Source: Lonicera japonica
Lineage: Eukaryota > Streptophyta > Magnoliopsida > Dipsacales > Caprifoliaceae
Assembly (NCBI GenBank): GCA_021464415.1
Contig: CM038467.1
Location: forward strand, 48,359,715-48,423,714
Direction of reading: 5' to 3'
DNA: 64,000 nt
Positions within the stretch are counted from its first letter, which is position 1, and each line of letters starts with the position of its first letter. Below are positions 12,629 to 24,524 of the stretch, one piece after another. The notes under the pieces were generated by a model. It was not told where the DNA came from. It did not search any database and was given only the letters and a program-made list of their open reading frames with translations. The position numbers and the translations under genes were made by a program.

Positions 12629-14693
12629 TGGTCTATGGCATATTGGCATTCTTTGTTTATCCATGGAATCCAATTCACTCATCTCTTTCCTCTAACATTT
12701 TTGTAAATTTAATATTGTTTACGGGTTGCACTAGTGCTAAGAATAAAAAATGCCATAAAGTTCATCTCATGGACTTTGTCCCCCTTAGTGGCACCCACGT
12801 AGAGCTTTATCATTTGTTTTAGTATATGCATTAAGTTAGAAACCATCTCACCTAGAAGTTTAAACAGTTAAGTAGTAAACCAACAATGTATGTAATGCTC
12901 TTCAACACTCCCCTTCACATCCCCACTTGCTCGCATAGAGGAGAAAATAAATGCAAGTGATGGGGTTCCAACCCGATACCTTACAAAATCTGACATATGA
13001 TTCTAAGTTAGAAACCATCTCAACACAAAAATTTAAGATGTTAGGTAGTTTAAGATGTTAGGTAGTCAGTCAATAACGTATGTCATGTTGTTAACGAATT
13101 AAACAGACTAAATATCTTCTTTTGCCATGTGTAGAATTTAATGCCAAAAGAGGAGCTTTATGTTTCCTTTCCTTATATAAAAGTCATTCGTAATCATCCT
13201 TGAATGAAAGTCATTGTTTTCTCAAATTGACACATACTAGACAATATGTTTGCCAATTCATAAATTTTGAACATCAAGGTTAGTACAACAACATTAATGC
13301 ACATTATTTAAAGAGATTTTATCATAATAGTGCACTTATAACTGGTGAGACTCGAACTTTGAATGTCAAAATTCAAGTGGGAATCCTTTTACCACTAGGA
13401 CACACTCAGTTGCTCGCTAATTAGTGAGCTTTATTTAAATGTTAGGCTTAGGGTCATAACCCCAACACCAAGGCAAAATTACTTGTTGATGACTAATGTA
13501 ATGTCTTCAACTCAATTTTCTATTATATTTTAACAATCATCCTTGTGGAGGCTATTTATATCTAAAGTCATGACTTTTAAATCCTAATCACGTTGCATTT
13601 TATTTTCTAAAGCTCGGAGAGTATTTTAGTAATTTAATATTTACTTCAAGGACAATGATTTGTCACATATGTATTGGCGAGAAGTAAATTTCGTGTTAAG
13701 TGTGTTTTTGACTTTGTGATGGTGCCAACTAACTTATAAATGTATTCTTAAATAATTCGATCAAAGTAAAAGAAATTAAGAAACTACAGGGAATTGCTTA
13801 AGAGATGGGGGTACCATAGCCTTCTACCAATGAAGGATTCCATTTGAAATAGGCCTCAAGTGCATTGTTGTTCTTTGTTTGAAATTTTAGAATATGTGTG
13901 GCAGTTTGTTTTGCATGTATTGATTTAGGGTGCATGAGAAAAAAATGTGTTATATTGCTAAATCAATATTCTCTTAGCCTGGACATAGTAATGCTTTGAG
14001 AAATTGTATTTTATATTTCTAAAGTTTTACATTGCTTTGGCAATATAGATAATTGCTTTGACAATAATGTCAATCTTTAAGTATGGTAAATAAATAAATT
14101 TTGACCTTTTATTTTCATAAAGTTTAAGAAAAAGATAGTCTGGCTCTATCTTGTTGCATTTACAAATGAAAGAAGGAAGATTAAAATCATAAGCTTCTGA
14201 GTGGCTCTTTGCCACCTGATTTGTTTTCTTATTTGTCTAGCTTAGCCGGGTCTTTTCTAGAATTTTATATATGATGAACTAAGCTATATATATATACTTA
14301 AGTTCAACTTGTATTACGGTAGTATAAGTTTGTTTGAGTTTTGTTTGCGAAAATGAATGAACCAAGCTTGACCACATTTTGGATCTCAACTCGATACGCT
14401 CTAGAGCATTGTGAAATTATGTTAAAAATCAAGTTACTTGAACTCGGTTAAAACTTCGTTTAAGCTTGATTCGAGAGCTACACAAGTCAAAAATTTTGGC
14501 CTTAATTTGTAGTTAACATAATCGAATACTAACACTTTTAACACAATCGAATTATCACAAAACGCATCAATGCATCATATAATAGCAAAAAATTTGTCTG
14601 ATGTTTTATTTTACAAAAGATTTATTTTTATGGTAAATGGAATAAACATATTACTAGTGCATTGCTCACTGGAAATCTAGTCTAGGGAGTGAC
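12629..14693. other. Intergenic segment of copy A, no gene
   Basis: Collinear with 40,938-41,188 plus 56,607-58,432 of copy B; the 15-kb solo-LTR complex of B interrupts at AAACC. It contains degenerate tRNA-like SINE sequence (listed separately) and an empty target site at about 12,886-12,890. The 62-residue minus-strand frame at 14,027-14,215 is retained at similar length in B (57,754-57,942), but it matches nothing I recognise and has no neighbouring coding signals, so I do not call it a gene. Confidence 0.6.
12950..13440 (-). repeat. tRNA-derived SINE-like sequences
   Basis: Two tRNA-like segments read on the minus strand. One (around 12,955-13,060) has a B-box-like phrase; its copy at 53,765-53,775 reads GGGGTTCGAATCCC. 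The second (around 13,340-13,420) has an A-box-like TAGTGGTAAAAGG and a B-box-like AGTTCGAGTCTC about 40 bases apart. Neither folds as a usable tRNA. They are present in both duplication copies and again in the inverted flank at 53,300-53,800. Confidence 0.45.
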
Positions 14694-16355
14694 TTATGAT
14701 TCTATAATTACATTTAAGGCTGTTGAATTATGCGAGGAATCACCCAACAAAGCTACTGAATCCGTTGTAGTTTCGCTCCATGTCATTGCCTCCACCTCCT
14801 GTTGTTGAGACTGAAGAGGCTCGGGTGGAATTTTCAAGTGTTCAACTTCACCTTCTAGCATTTTGACGACTACATTCATCGAAGGACGTTCTAATGGATC
14901 CATTTGTATGCACCATAATGCAACTAATGTCATCTTCTTTGCAGTTTTCTTCTCATCTTCATCACCACTTGCATTTCCCATTTCGATGTCCTTTCCTTTC
15001 CTGAATCGATCGTACACCCAAGACGGAAAGTATTGGCTAGATTTATCTTCATTAACTGGTACGTCCTTCAATCCCACCATTTCCATCAATAACATTCCAA
15101 AGCTATACACATCAGCCTTGTACGATACGCCTCCAATGCTTCTATTAATCAACTCTGGAGCAACATATCCAATCGTTCCCCTAGCTGCAGTGAGAGAGAC
15201 GATATTGTTATCAACCGGACACAATTTTGCGAGCCCAAAGTCGGAAACCTTTGGGACAAAGTTCTCATCAAGAAGAATGTTATGTGGCTTAATATCAAAG
15301 TGAAGAATTTGAATGTCACAGCCTCGGTGCAGATACTCGATCCCTTGTGCAACTCCAAGAACAATTTGGTACTTCCTCTTCCAGCTCAATGCAGGGATAT
15401 TGATGTTTCTCTCTTTGGAAAAGAGATACTTGTCAAGAGACCCGTTGGGCATGAAGTCGTATACGAGAGCACGTTTGGTTCTCTCAGCACAAAATCCAAC
15501 TAATCTCACCACGTTGACGTGATGAATTCTACCAATTGTAGCAACTTCATTGATGAAGTCTTGGCCGTTGGCTTTGGACTTGCCTAGTAACTTGACAGCC
15601 ACATGGCCACCGCTTTGGAGCTTTCCTTTGTACACTGAACCATAGCCACCTTCGCCTAATTTGTCTTTGAAACCTTTGGTCATCTTCTTGATTTCGGTGT
15701 AAGTGTACCGAATAGGCATGATATTGTTTTGACTTTGCAAGTAACTTTCAATCGCCTCGAACATTGATAAATGCCTTCTTCGCAGTGTATAGATTAAGAA
15801 TGTTAATGCACATGGCATCCCGCATAAAATTCTTACTACAATGTTTAGTCCTGCATTTGTAGGAAAATAAACATAATAATTAAAGGAAGAGGAGGAGGAG
15901 GTTGGTTTTTTTTTTTTTTTTTTTTTGGGGGGGGGGGGGGGTCGTGATGTACAAATGTCACCATATTGAAATCTTAATAAGTCACATGCTTTGGCATACC
16001 TATGATCGGGAGTACCACATAGACGAGGAGGACTGTTAGAAATTCAAGAAAAGTAATCAAAACAAAGTGGAGCACAAGCTTTATAGAGAGAAAAACAAGA
16101 ATGCGAATTAAATATATATATATATATATATTATAAAGCCAAGATCAATTTTAACTACTGTGTCAAACTTTTGCTTATTAATTTTACCCATTCAATTTTT
16201 ATGTTTTTTAATTAAAAATTTTCATGCAATGAAATCAAACCATTAACCTTAAGCAATACAAGTTCATACTTAACTTGAGTCATTTATCATTAGTGTTGTA
16301 ATATGTTTTTTCAAATTATACATATGCAAGTCCAAATTGCATTGCGCGTGCAAGG

Positions 16356-16401
<46 letters not shown>

Positions 16402-19400
16402 CTTTGCCATACTTTTTAACATACTAGATTACCCTGCACATGCACCAATTTGAAGAGAATAATTAGCAAAGATGATAATTAAGGATGTGGCCAACTATGA
16501 AGCACATAAACGGTATGACGCGGAGGTACGGCAAATCTTAAAAATTTGAGACATGAGCACGGTTAGGGACACATTTATAAATATATATATATATATTATA
16601 TAAAATCATATATATAATAATATGCATTACACAAAGTCATATATCCAAAGAATATATACTCCTACAAAGAAACCCAACATATTTTTGAAAGGCAAAAACA
16701 TGGGCTGATTTGTTGTTACTTAAGTTCACAAATATATAGTAAGAGGGAGGACGACATACTCGTGAATGCGAAAAGACTGAAGAAGAGAGGTTGTCAAGAA
16801 AGAAGAGACGGTTGATGACAATTAGAGGACTGCGTTTGAGCGGCACTGAGAATGATAACCCTAACTTTTTTATTTTAATTGATGATTTACGTTGGGATGG
16901 GAATATATTTTACGTGTAAATATACTTTTAATTCAATAAAAGACACCAAAGTATTGTTAAATATTACAAATTGGGCCCCCTTTTTTTATAATTTGTCACC
17001 CAACCGTGTCCAAGGAGTACCCATACCCGTGTCGTACCCATGGCGCACGGTTGAAATCCTTCCAAGCTTTGTATTCTAATATAGATTGAACCGTTACAAT
17101 TTCAAATGGAAGTAGCGTAATTATCTCTATTACAGAGTCCAATTGAGCATGTTCAATCTAAATAGTTCGATTCACGTTGTCTTTTTTGTGTATTCGACAT
17201 AGTTTAAGGACAACTACTCAACCTATAAAACTTGTAATTTCCAATGTACGTAATTTATAGTTTAGTATGACGTACTTCTTAGTTTCAATGCTTCAAATTA
17301 CATCCTTAATTATGCCGTATATTTATTTTTTCCTCTTTTATGCTCGGATACTTGCATTTTTCACAGTAGTAAACAACATGAGGGAAAGTTTACTCACCAC
17401 GAGCAATATACAATAGCCAAGATACGAGTGTACCTACGTTTTTTAGGAAAAGAATAATATCAGACAATTGAACATTTGTAAATAAAAAACATAGACGGAA
17501 ACTAAATCTTAAAAGATAATATAATATTGCTAGACATGCCAATTTAAGATGTGCAAGATTCTATATGGTTTGAAAAGAAGTAAGTTTGCAAAATGTAATT
17601 CATATTCATTTTAATAAGATCAGAGAAATAGATACAGTGATGAGAACTGGTAGTAAATATGATAACTTCTAACATAGATGACAACAATTGGAAATTACAA
17701 ACAACAATAACATAAAAGAATTAAGGAAGCAATATCAGTTCTTTCCATCCAAATTTAATTTTGGACTTTTATAGCTGTGTCACAAAATTGTAGAAAATGT
17801 ATATGCAAAGTGACGGACTTTGCCCCATAGGCATGTAGACAATAGCACAGGCCAAGGAGGTACACCTTAATTAGCATGGTCCCAAATTCAAAGAACACCA
17901 CATGTGAGTGTACACCCGAGCAAAACTCACTCATTAGCCCGTGCAAAACTCTCCACAAAAAGGCAAGGAGTAGGGACTCGACCCACTCATTAGTCATTAC
18001 AAGTGCTTTCTTACTGCTACTGCACGTGGATTTATGAATTCAAATTACTAATTTTGCTATATAAGAAGATATCAGCAATAAAATTATAAACCATTTTTTT
18101 TATAAAAAATATACTTAAAACTTCATATTTTAATAATTAACTATGAGCACTTGTACTAAAATAAAATAAAAAATAAACTATGATTATATATATTAGTGTA
18201 GATAATTATTCCATCTGTCTCAAATTGATATCATTACTTTGACTCTAACACTTATTAAGAAGTAACTAATTCAACTTAATCAAAGTCAATCATACAAGCT
18301 ATTTTCTACCGTCAGATTTGATTAATTTATTACGTCTCAAAAGGAGATGAACTAATTAGAAAAATTCTTGAATAAATAAATAAGACTACCGATTTGATAC
18401 AGCTGAAGTTCATTATTTTACCTCTCCGTGTAATTTAAAATTTATTATTTGCTCTAAAAAGCAGGTAGAACAGTCTTGAACAACCAGAGAAGACTAATTA
18501 AGATAAAAAAAAATTAATCATTCCTATTTACACACCGTGATATAATAGTAACAAGAGCTGAGATAAAGAGAAATCTTAGAGCACTGAATAAAAATTAAAG
18601 TAACATGAAGTCCAAAGCTAATTTTTCAATTACATCTATTTCTTACCGCATGAAGATATATATATATATATATATATATAAAAGAGAACAATAGCCATTA
18701 CCGTAATTGTAGCATTTCGCCTTGTTGCTGGAATGGTCAAGGTAGCAATAATTGTATTTGCCCCTGCAACTTTTTTTACACATGACATTAAACCATGAAA
18801 GCTCAAAACCGTATAACAAGGCACGGCGGATGTCTGAAAATGAAAGACCAAATTCATCCTTAACTGGCCACGATGTCGCCACCATTAACTCTATACAGCA
18901 AGAGTCTAACAAGTCTGATGCTTTCATGTGGCCAAACTTTAGATAGGAAAATGAAGTAGTAGTACTATTACTACTTGTGCCATTGATACAAGGAGCAGCA
19001 TCCACGTAGAGAGGAGAATTCACCCGATATTGACATTTTATAGAGTATATAGGCTTGAATATTTCAGTTTCTATCATTCTTCCCCACCTATAGTCGTAAG
19101 GGCTATATGCGTCTCTACGTTTGAAGTCTGATATGATCAAAGAATAGAGAGGAAGAGAGGAACAATTGTCCTTCTTTATAGTAGCGTCAACAAGGAGGAT
19201 TGTGAAGTTCAGGTAATTGATAGCTTGAACGAAGTATTTATGGGAATTCAAGTACAAGACAGTAAGATTGAGATCGTCTTCACAAGCAAGTTCGTACCTT
19301 GAGTCACCACAGTTCTCTGGATCGCCTTTTAATCGAAAAGGGTAGGTTATGTTATGAATATTGCCACAAGATGAAGGCTTGCAGTATGCATTTTGCTTAC

Positions 19401-19473
19401 CATTTGTAGTTTGAGGGAATTGGACAAGAACAAGCATTGCAAAACATGAAAGAAGGATGCTTCTTCTCAACAT
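14694..19473 (-). CDS. LRK10-like receptor-like protein kinase (apparently intact)
   Basis: Predicted cell-surface Ser/Thr receptor kinase of the LRK10L / rust-resistance-kinase-like family. Exon 1 (19,473-18,702) encodes a signal peptide (residues 1-25) and a cysteine-rich GUB_WAK_bind ectodomain ([16 protein letters not shown]) with several N-x-S/T sites. Exon 2 (15,850-14,694) starts in matching phase (TAC G | GA CTA) and encodes a TM helix (about 259-280), then a kinase domain: P-loop [11 protein letters not shown] (323-333), Lys 344, HFDIKPHN (Asp 443), DFG (461-463), APE (488-490). All catalytic residues are present. The HFD form of the catalytic loop is typical of this family. Total 642 residues, the normal family size. 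The 2.85-kb intron carries no gene. The upstream region has GA/CT and TA tracts. The ligand is unknown. Confidence 0.9.
15851..18701 (-). other. Intron of the LRK10L gene
   Basis: The donor (GTAATGG at 18,701) and acceptor (ATGCAG ending at 15,851) join codon phase correctly. The acceptor-proximal 1.5 kb is collinear with copy B until about 17,385, after which B lacks the sequence. On the plus strand it contains a T21-G15 homopolymer (15,906-15,941) and TA microsatellites (16,109-16,132, 16,361-16,387, 18,657-18,680). No internal gene. Confidence 0.8.
15906..15941. repeat. T21-G15 homopolymer junction in the LRK10L intron
   Basis: A run of 21 T is followed directly by 15 G. The copy B equivalent (59,645-59,657) has 13 G without the T run. 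It lies about 55 bases from the splice acceptor on the intron side. The length is likely unstable and prone to sequencing error. Confidence 0.8.
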
Positions 19474-19505
19474 TGTGGGCGCGCATGTGCGTATGTGTTT
19501 GTGAG

Positions 19506-19541
<36 letters not shown>

Positions 19542-19675
19542 TGTTAATGTAAACGTATTTTATGGGTGGTGCGCTTCAACTTTGTGGAGTCAACCCCAAG
19601 TCCATGCCTAGCAAGTCTATTAGCATGATCGGGCTGTTGTCTACCACATGCAACTAGTGGACGAACACTAAACAC

Positions 19676-19707
<32 letters not shown>

Positions 19708-19710
19708 CTT
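19474..19710 (-). promoter_or_regulatory. LRK10L upstream region with GA/CT and TA microsatellites
   Basis: Directly upstream of the start codon (minus strand) are a TA tract and a GA tract (19,504-19,540), then a CT tract (about 19,677-19,703). GA/CT tracts in plant promoters can bind BPC/GAGA factors; this is an inference only. No unambiguous TATA box can be separated from the TA repeat. The segment 19,545-19,665 is repeated further upstream (see 22,290-22,640). Confidence 0.45.
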
Positions 19711-22700
19711 AATTTCTTGATGTAGTCGAATTTTGACGGGAATAGTCAAAAAATTATATTTCGGGATATTAAAAACTAAGGATTGTATGCAAAAAATTTC
19801 AACAAAAGAATTAGGGAACAATACTTTTTAAAATTAAGGGCTTATATTTGACCAAATTATAAAAGAATTGCAAAGTTAACTTTGAACTAAATATTTAAAT
19901 TGTATTTTTTATGGAATCATGCAAATTAAAATCAAGTTTGCACTACATATTTTTAAGCATATTATTATAAATAAATGTTTAATTGACAGTGCTTTAAAAT
20001 AATTTTAATAAATTACATACTCAAAACATATTTATTAATAAAATGCACATAATAATTGTTTCGGAATTATGCAAAGTTAAGTTTGCACTATTTATTTTCT
20101 AAAATATTACTATGTATTTTTGTTTATTTGACATTGTTTTAAAGTTTTATAAATGAAATATAAGAATATACTTGTTAAAAAATATAAACATATTATGTAA
20201 AATAAATTTGTACTAATTTTTTTTGATTGGAAAGTTAAGTATGTACTCAATATAATTTAGTACAAAGTAAAGTTTGCACTCGGTCAAAACTCTTATCTTA
20301 AAATAAAATTGATAAATATGCCCCAATCTCAAAATGATTATAATATCTATACCCTTATTTCTAAAAAAATATAATTCATTGTTTTTTTTTCTGCAAAATA
20401 CATCATCACACAAGTATTTTTACCTTATTTTCAGTTATTATTATTTTTATTAAATGAGAATGAGAATAATATTGTCTTATCGAGCGAGAAGTTTATGGGA
20501 ATATTAATAATTTATAGGGAGGAGTGAATTTTCCGGGATGGTCAAAAGCGCATAGTAATTATGTTATATTTACAATAGGGAAATGGTTTTACTCATACTG
20601 TAATAAAGTATTACATGATTTTAGAGGGTTAAAGTATTTATATAAATTTTGATAAAAGATAATCCTATTGGAATATTGTAATAAAAATAAATATACTTAT
20701 TATTTTATTAAATATTTATGAGTTATATAATTTAATAATTGTCATTATATTAAATATAAATAGAGAATTTATATAGTTTTATTTTGTTCGATCATAAATA
20801 GAAGAGTTATATGGATTTATTATATTATAATTATTTGATTTAATTTAATTTATTTATTAATTACTTTTTTAATTCCTCTATAATTTTAACTATATAAAGG
20901 GTATATTCTAGTAAGATGAATAGATGATAACAGTTCCAGATTAATTGATATTCTTCCCCTATCTCTCCTCAAATGTCATTTTATATTATTATTTTAAATA
21001 TACTTTTACGAGTTTTGGGTAATATGATTGGATTGATTCACCTCGTCTTCCCGTGGACGTGCAAATTGACACAAACAATGTGATTTATGGCTTCATGAAA
21101 CTACCTCGAATAATTACACTCCAGAGCCAGAAACTCGATGTTTCCCAAAGGTATTTAAATTTTATTTACTTTTTTCATCAACCTTTGTTCTACCAAAGGT
21201 TGAGTATTCAACCAATTTCACACCTTAACTATTAATAATTTTTAATGTGGCATCTAAACTGATTTCTTTTTTTTTTTTTTGGCAAATTGACAATTAAATA
21301 TATTGTTTCTGTCAATTTGACACCTCCGTCACAGTCCATTATTACTACTAGGGGAGGAGGTGCCAAAATGACAATTTCCAATCAATTTCCATTTCCATCC
21401 ATTTTTATCCACCAACTTTGCAAACCCCTAACTTTAGCTGCTGATTAAATTATCGAGATGCATGATAAGAAATTCTGCCAAAACATGAAAGTTGTAGAGA
21501 GCTATGTGTTCTAACTACTGAATCAAACGTATGGTCATTTGGAAATTGTATGAGAGAGTTACGTGTCAGCAAATTTGGAAGAAAAAAAAACTCATTTTTT
21601 TTCGATTTAATTTTTTGTTCAATATTTTTTTATTTCCCTCAAAAAATGAATTAAGGAAAGTAATAGGGCAAGAAAAGAAATAAACATATTTAAGGGAAAA
21701 TATTAAATCGAGTTTGCGGGAAAGAAAAGAAAAATATTAAAATTTTGAATATTAAGAATTAGGTGTTTTAATGTTGATTTGTTTCTTAGATTGTTAATAT
21801 ATTTGTTTGTTGGTTATTATTTATTAATGTTGATTTTCTTTTTAGATTGTTAAATATTGATATTAAATTTGATTATTGAGTTTGATTTGCTTATTAAATT
21901 GTTAAATATTGATATTAAATTTGATTATTGAGGTTAATTTGTTTATTAGATTGTTATTTGATAAATTAATATTTAGATTAATATATGTGTTTGTTGGTTA
22001 TAGTAGGTTGAATATTGAGTTGATAAAGATATTTTAAAATATATAATTAATTTTAGTATATCATTTTTAACTTTTTCGAAATATCGAAATAGATTGGAGA
22101 AGTATTTTAGTAAAAAATTGGCCTGTAAACATAATTATTGAGTTTGATTTGGCTTAAAAAATTTTTTGCCCTCCCTGAAAATTATTCCTGGCTCCGCCAC
22201 TAGGGAGGGTGATAGATGACGTGGAGGACATGTTTGTGCTATCAGGGCTGTTCTTGTGATTTGAAGAGTCCTGTGCGAAAAGTTAAAAAGTTAATGTAAG
22301 CGTATTTTGGAGGTGATGCGCACCAACTTTGTGAAATAATATCATGCAACAGCCAGTCAACAATTAACAAGTCTTCTAGGAAATTTGGGCTGCTTGTTGT
22401 CTACCACATGCAACTAGTGGAGCAGTTTCCACACAGATCGACGATTTTTTCCACCAAAACAAAGAATTAATACACGCAACTGTCTTTTAATGAAACTGGC
22501 TTGTACTATTTGATTTACTAGTTCTTAGAAAATTCACTTATTATGAGATATATAAGCTGAGTCAACAAGTCCATGCCCTTCAACATTGGGCTAGCTGTTG
22601 TCTGTTACATGCAACAAGTCAAAATGACTCACATTCCATTAATAATATTAAACGAGGAGGTGCCAAAATGACACTTTTCAATCAACTTCCATTTCCATCC

Positions 22701-23231
22701 ATTTTCATTAACCAACTTTACAAACCCTTAATTTCATCTGCTGATTAAATCCTCAAGATTCGTGATAAGAAATTCTGCCAAAACATGAAAGTTGTAGAGG
22801 GCTATGTGTTCTGACTAATGAATCAAACGTCTGGTCATTTGGACTTTGTATGAGAGAGTTATGTGTAAGCAAATTTGGAAAAATAAAACTAATTTTTTTC
22901 TCCTTCAATATTTTTTATTTCCCTCAACAAATGAATTAAGGAAAGTAATAAGGGTAAGAAAAGAAATAAACATATTTAAGGGAAGAGATAAAATCAAGTT
23001 TTCGGGAAAGAAAAGAACATAAAAATTAAGGGAGAAATTAAATTGGAAAATGAATGAATTTTTCAGCAAATTTACGAGCACGAAACTCTCTCATACAATG
23101 TCCAAATGACCCACGATTCAAAGCCTTACTTAGAACACATATTCCTTGAGAACTTTCATGTTTTTGCCGCATTTTGGATCACTCATCTTGAGGGCCTAGC
23201 TAGTCGCTAAAATTGGCGGTTTGCACACACA
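19711..23231. other. Region upstream of LRK10L, repeat remnants, no gene
   Basis: AT-rich sequence with no coding signal. It contains a direct repeat of about 370 bp (21,352-21,730 and 22,652-23,030) beginning GAGGTGCCAAAATGACA, and degraded copies of the LRK10L upstream segment near 22,290-22,430 and 22,555-22,640. All of it is absent from copy B. Confidence 0.6.
21352..23030. repeat. Direct repeat pair (about 370 bp each) flanking duplicated promoter fragments
   Basis: The two units, 21,352-21,730 and 22,652-23,030, share long stretches, for example ATTCTGCCAAAACATGAAAG. Between them lie two degraded copies of the sequence found just upstream of LRK10L (shared phrase CTACCACATGCAACTAGTGG at 19,640 and 22,400). 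Together these show that local upstream sequence has been duplicated at least twice. Confidence 0.7.
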
Positions 23232-23635
23232 AGTACTGTAATACTCGGTTCATTTATTCCACCGGGGTTGCCTTCATTCGATCGCTTATTTCACCACGAA
23301 TGGCGAAATCACAGTTTATGGAGTTTCGTAGTGCTCTTCCACCTTGCACCAGTCGTATTAGTCTATTTACACTCGTACGAATGATTGTTTGGTGATTCGG
23401 GCAGTCCGAATCGATTTCGGGTTGCATATGGTGAGTTTTGGTTTTTTCGCGATTTATAGTTTTTGGCCAACTTTGGGATACTATAAATTCTTCATTCGAT
23501 GTCCAAATGAGTCCTCGTCAGTGCCCAAATCTCCGTATTGTTACCCTCTACAACTTTCGTGTTTGGCCCGGAATGAGATTCCAGCATTTCGAGGGTCCGG
23601 GAAGCCAAAAATCAGTTGGATTTAGTGCAGTGGTT

Positions 23636-23742
23636 CCAAGATCGATCTTGGGAAGGACAAGATCGATCTTGGGCTATCCTGGGAGGAAATTTTTGGCAGA
23701 GAGCTCCCAAGATCGATCTTGGACCCCCAAGATCGATCTTGG
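23636..23742. repeat. Four CAAGATCGATCTTG palindromes in the solo LTR
   Basis: Near-identical palindromes at 23,636-23,651, 23,658-23,672, 23,707-23,722 and 23,727-23,742. The copy B LTR keeps two copies as CCAAGATTGATCTTGG at about 56,267-56,302, with complements near 53,094-53,131; there one central CG has become TG. Their location about 400 bp into the LTR suggests a U3 regulatory array; function not established. Confidence 0.8.
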
Positions 23743-24524
23743 TTCCCTGGAGTCGAATTTTCCAGAACTTTGACCCCATTTTTATACACCCAAATCATCT
23801 ATTCTCCTCTATTTCGCCCTAGGCTTCTCCCACACACCTAAAAAGAGTTCTAGAGTGAGGGAGATGATATATGTAAGTTATCATGGTGGGATTTTCATCT
23901 TGATTCAAGAATTACGCACACAACATCACTATTCATCATCTTCATCCTATCAAAACCTCCATGGAAGCTTGGGAAAGCTTGGAGAAAGCTAGGGCAGCTA
24001 CATTCCTCCATCCATGGGACTTCAATTTATGTTTGAGGCTTCAATCCAGGTGGGGACAATATTACTAAAACTAATTTCTTAAAGGTTTATTCTTGTATTA
24101 TCATCTTCCCCAAAAATTATACAAACCCTAGGTGGGTTAAGCTTACAATTGGGCAAAGGGTTACAAAACTTTGATTGGCTTACTATTAATGCTTGATATC
24201 ATTTGATTTTACTATATTTCAAGCATATATGTCTCAATTTATTATGTTTTGCCCAAAACCCACCAAGATGGAGATGAAGCTTATAAATTTTTACATGAAC
24301 TATACTTGTACTTATCTTGGTGAGATGATTGGTGATTTTATAACACTTGTGCTTGAAGATGATGGGGAAAATATGTATAAGTTGCTTTGGGACTCAATGA
24401 TTGTGTTGGCTACTTATGATTTTGGTATATATATACATACATGTGTTTTGTTGTTTATGATATTACCTCTTGTGGCACAATTATCTACATAGGTGTATAT
24501 AGCATGGTTGTAGCCTTGCTTATG

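Noticed and set aside
13340..13420. Possible tRNA gene on the minus strand
   Set aside because: A-box-like and B-box-like phrases are present, but no acceptor stem or anticodon arm can be built; treated as SINE-like.
14863..15522. Plus-strand open frames of 69-146 residues
   Set aside because: They are antisense shadows of the LRK10L kinase exon; the same happens at 58,857-59,042 opposite the B copy and at 30,303-30,644 opposite the plus-strand pseudogene.
18209..18356. Possible degraded Stowaway element (CCATCTGTCTCAAATTG)
   Set aside because: The left end resembles a Stowaway terminus, but the right end does not pair with it and no TA duplication is clear.
23213..23822. Several open frames with repeated DRSW / KIDLG residues
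   Set aside because: They are translations of the CAAGATCGATCTTG palindromes in three frames inside a solo LTR, not a repeat protein.
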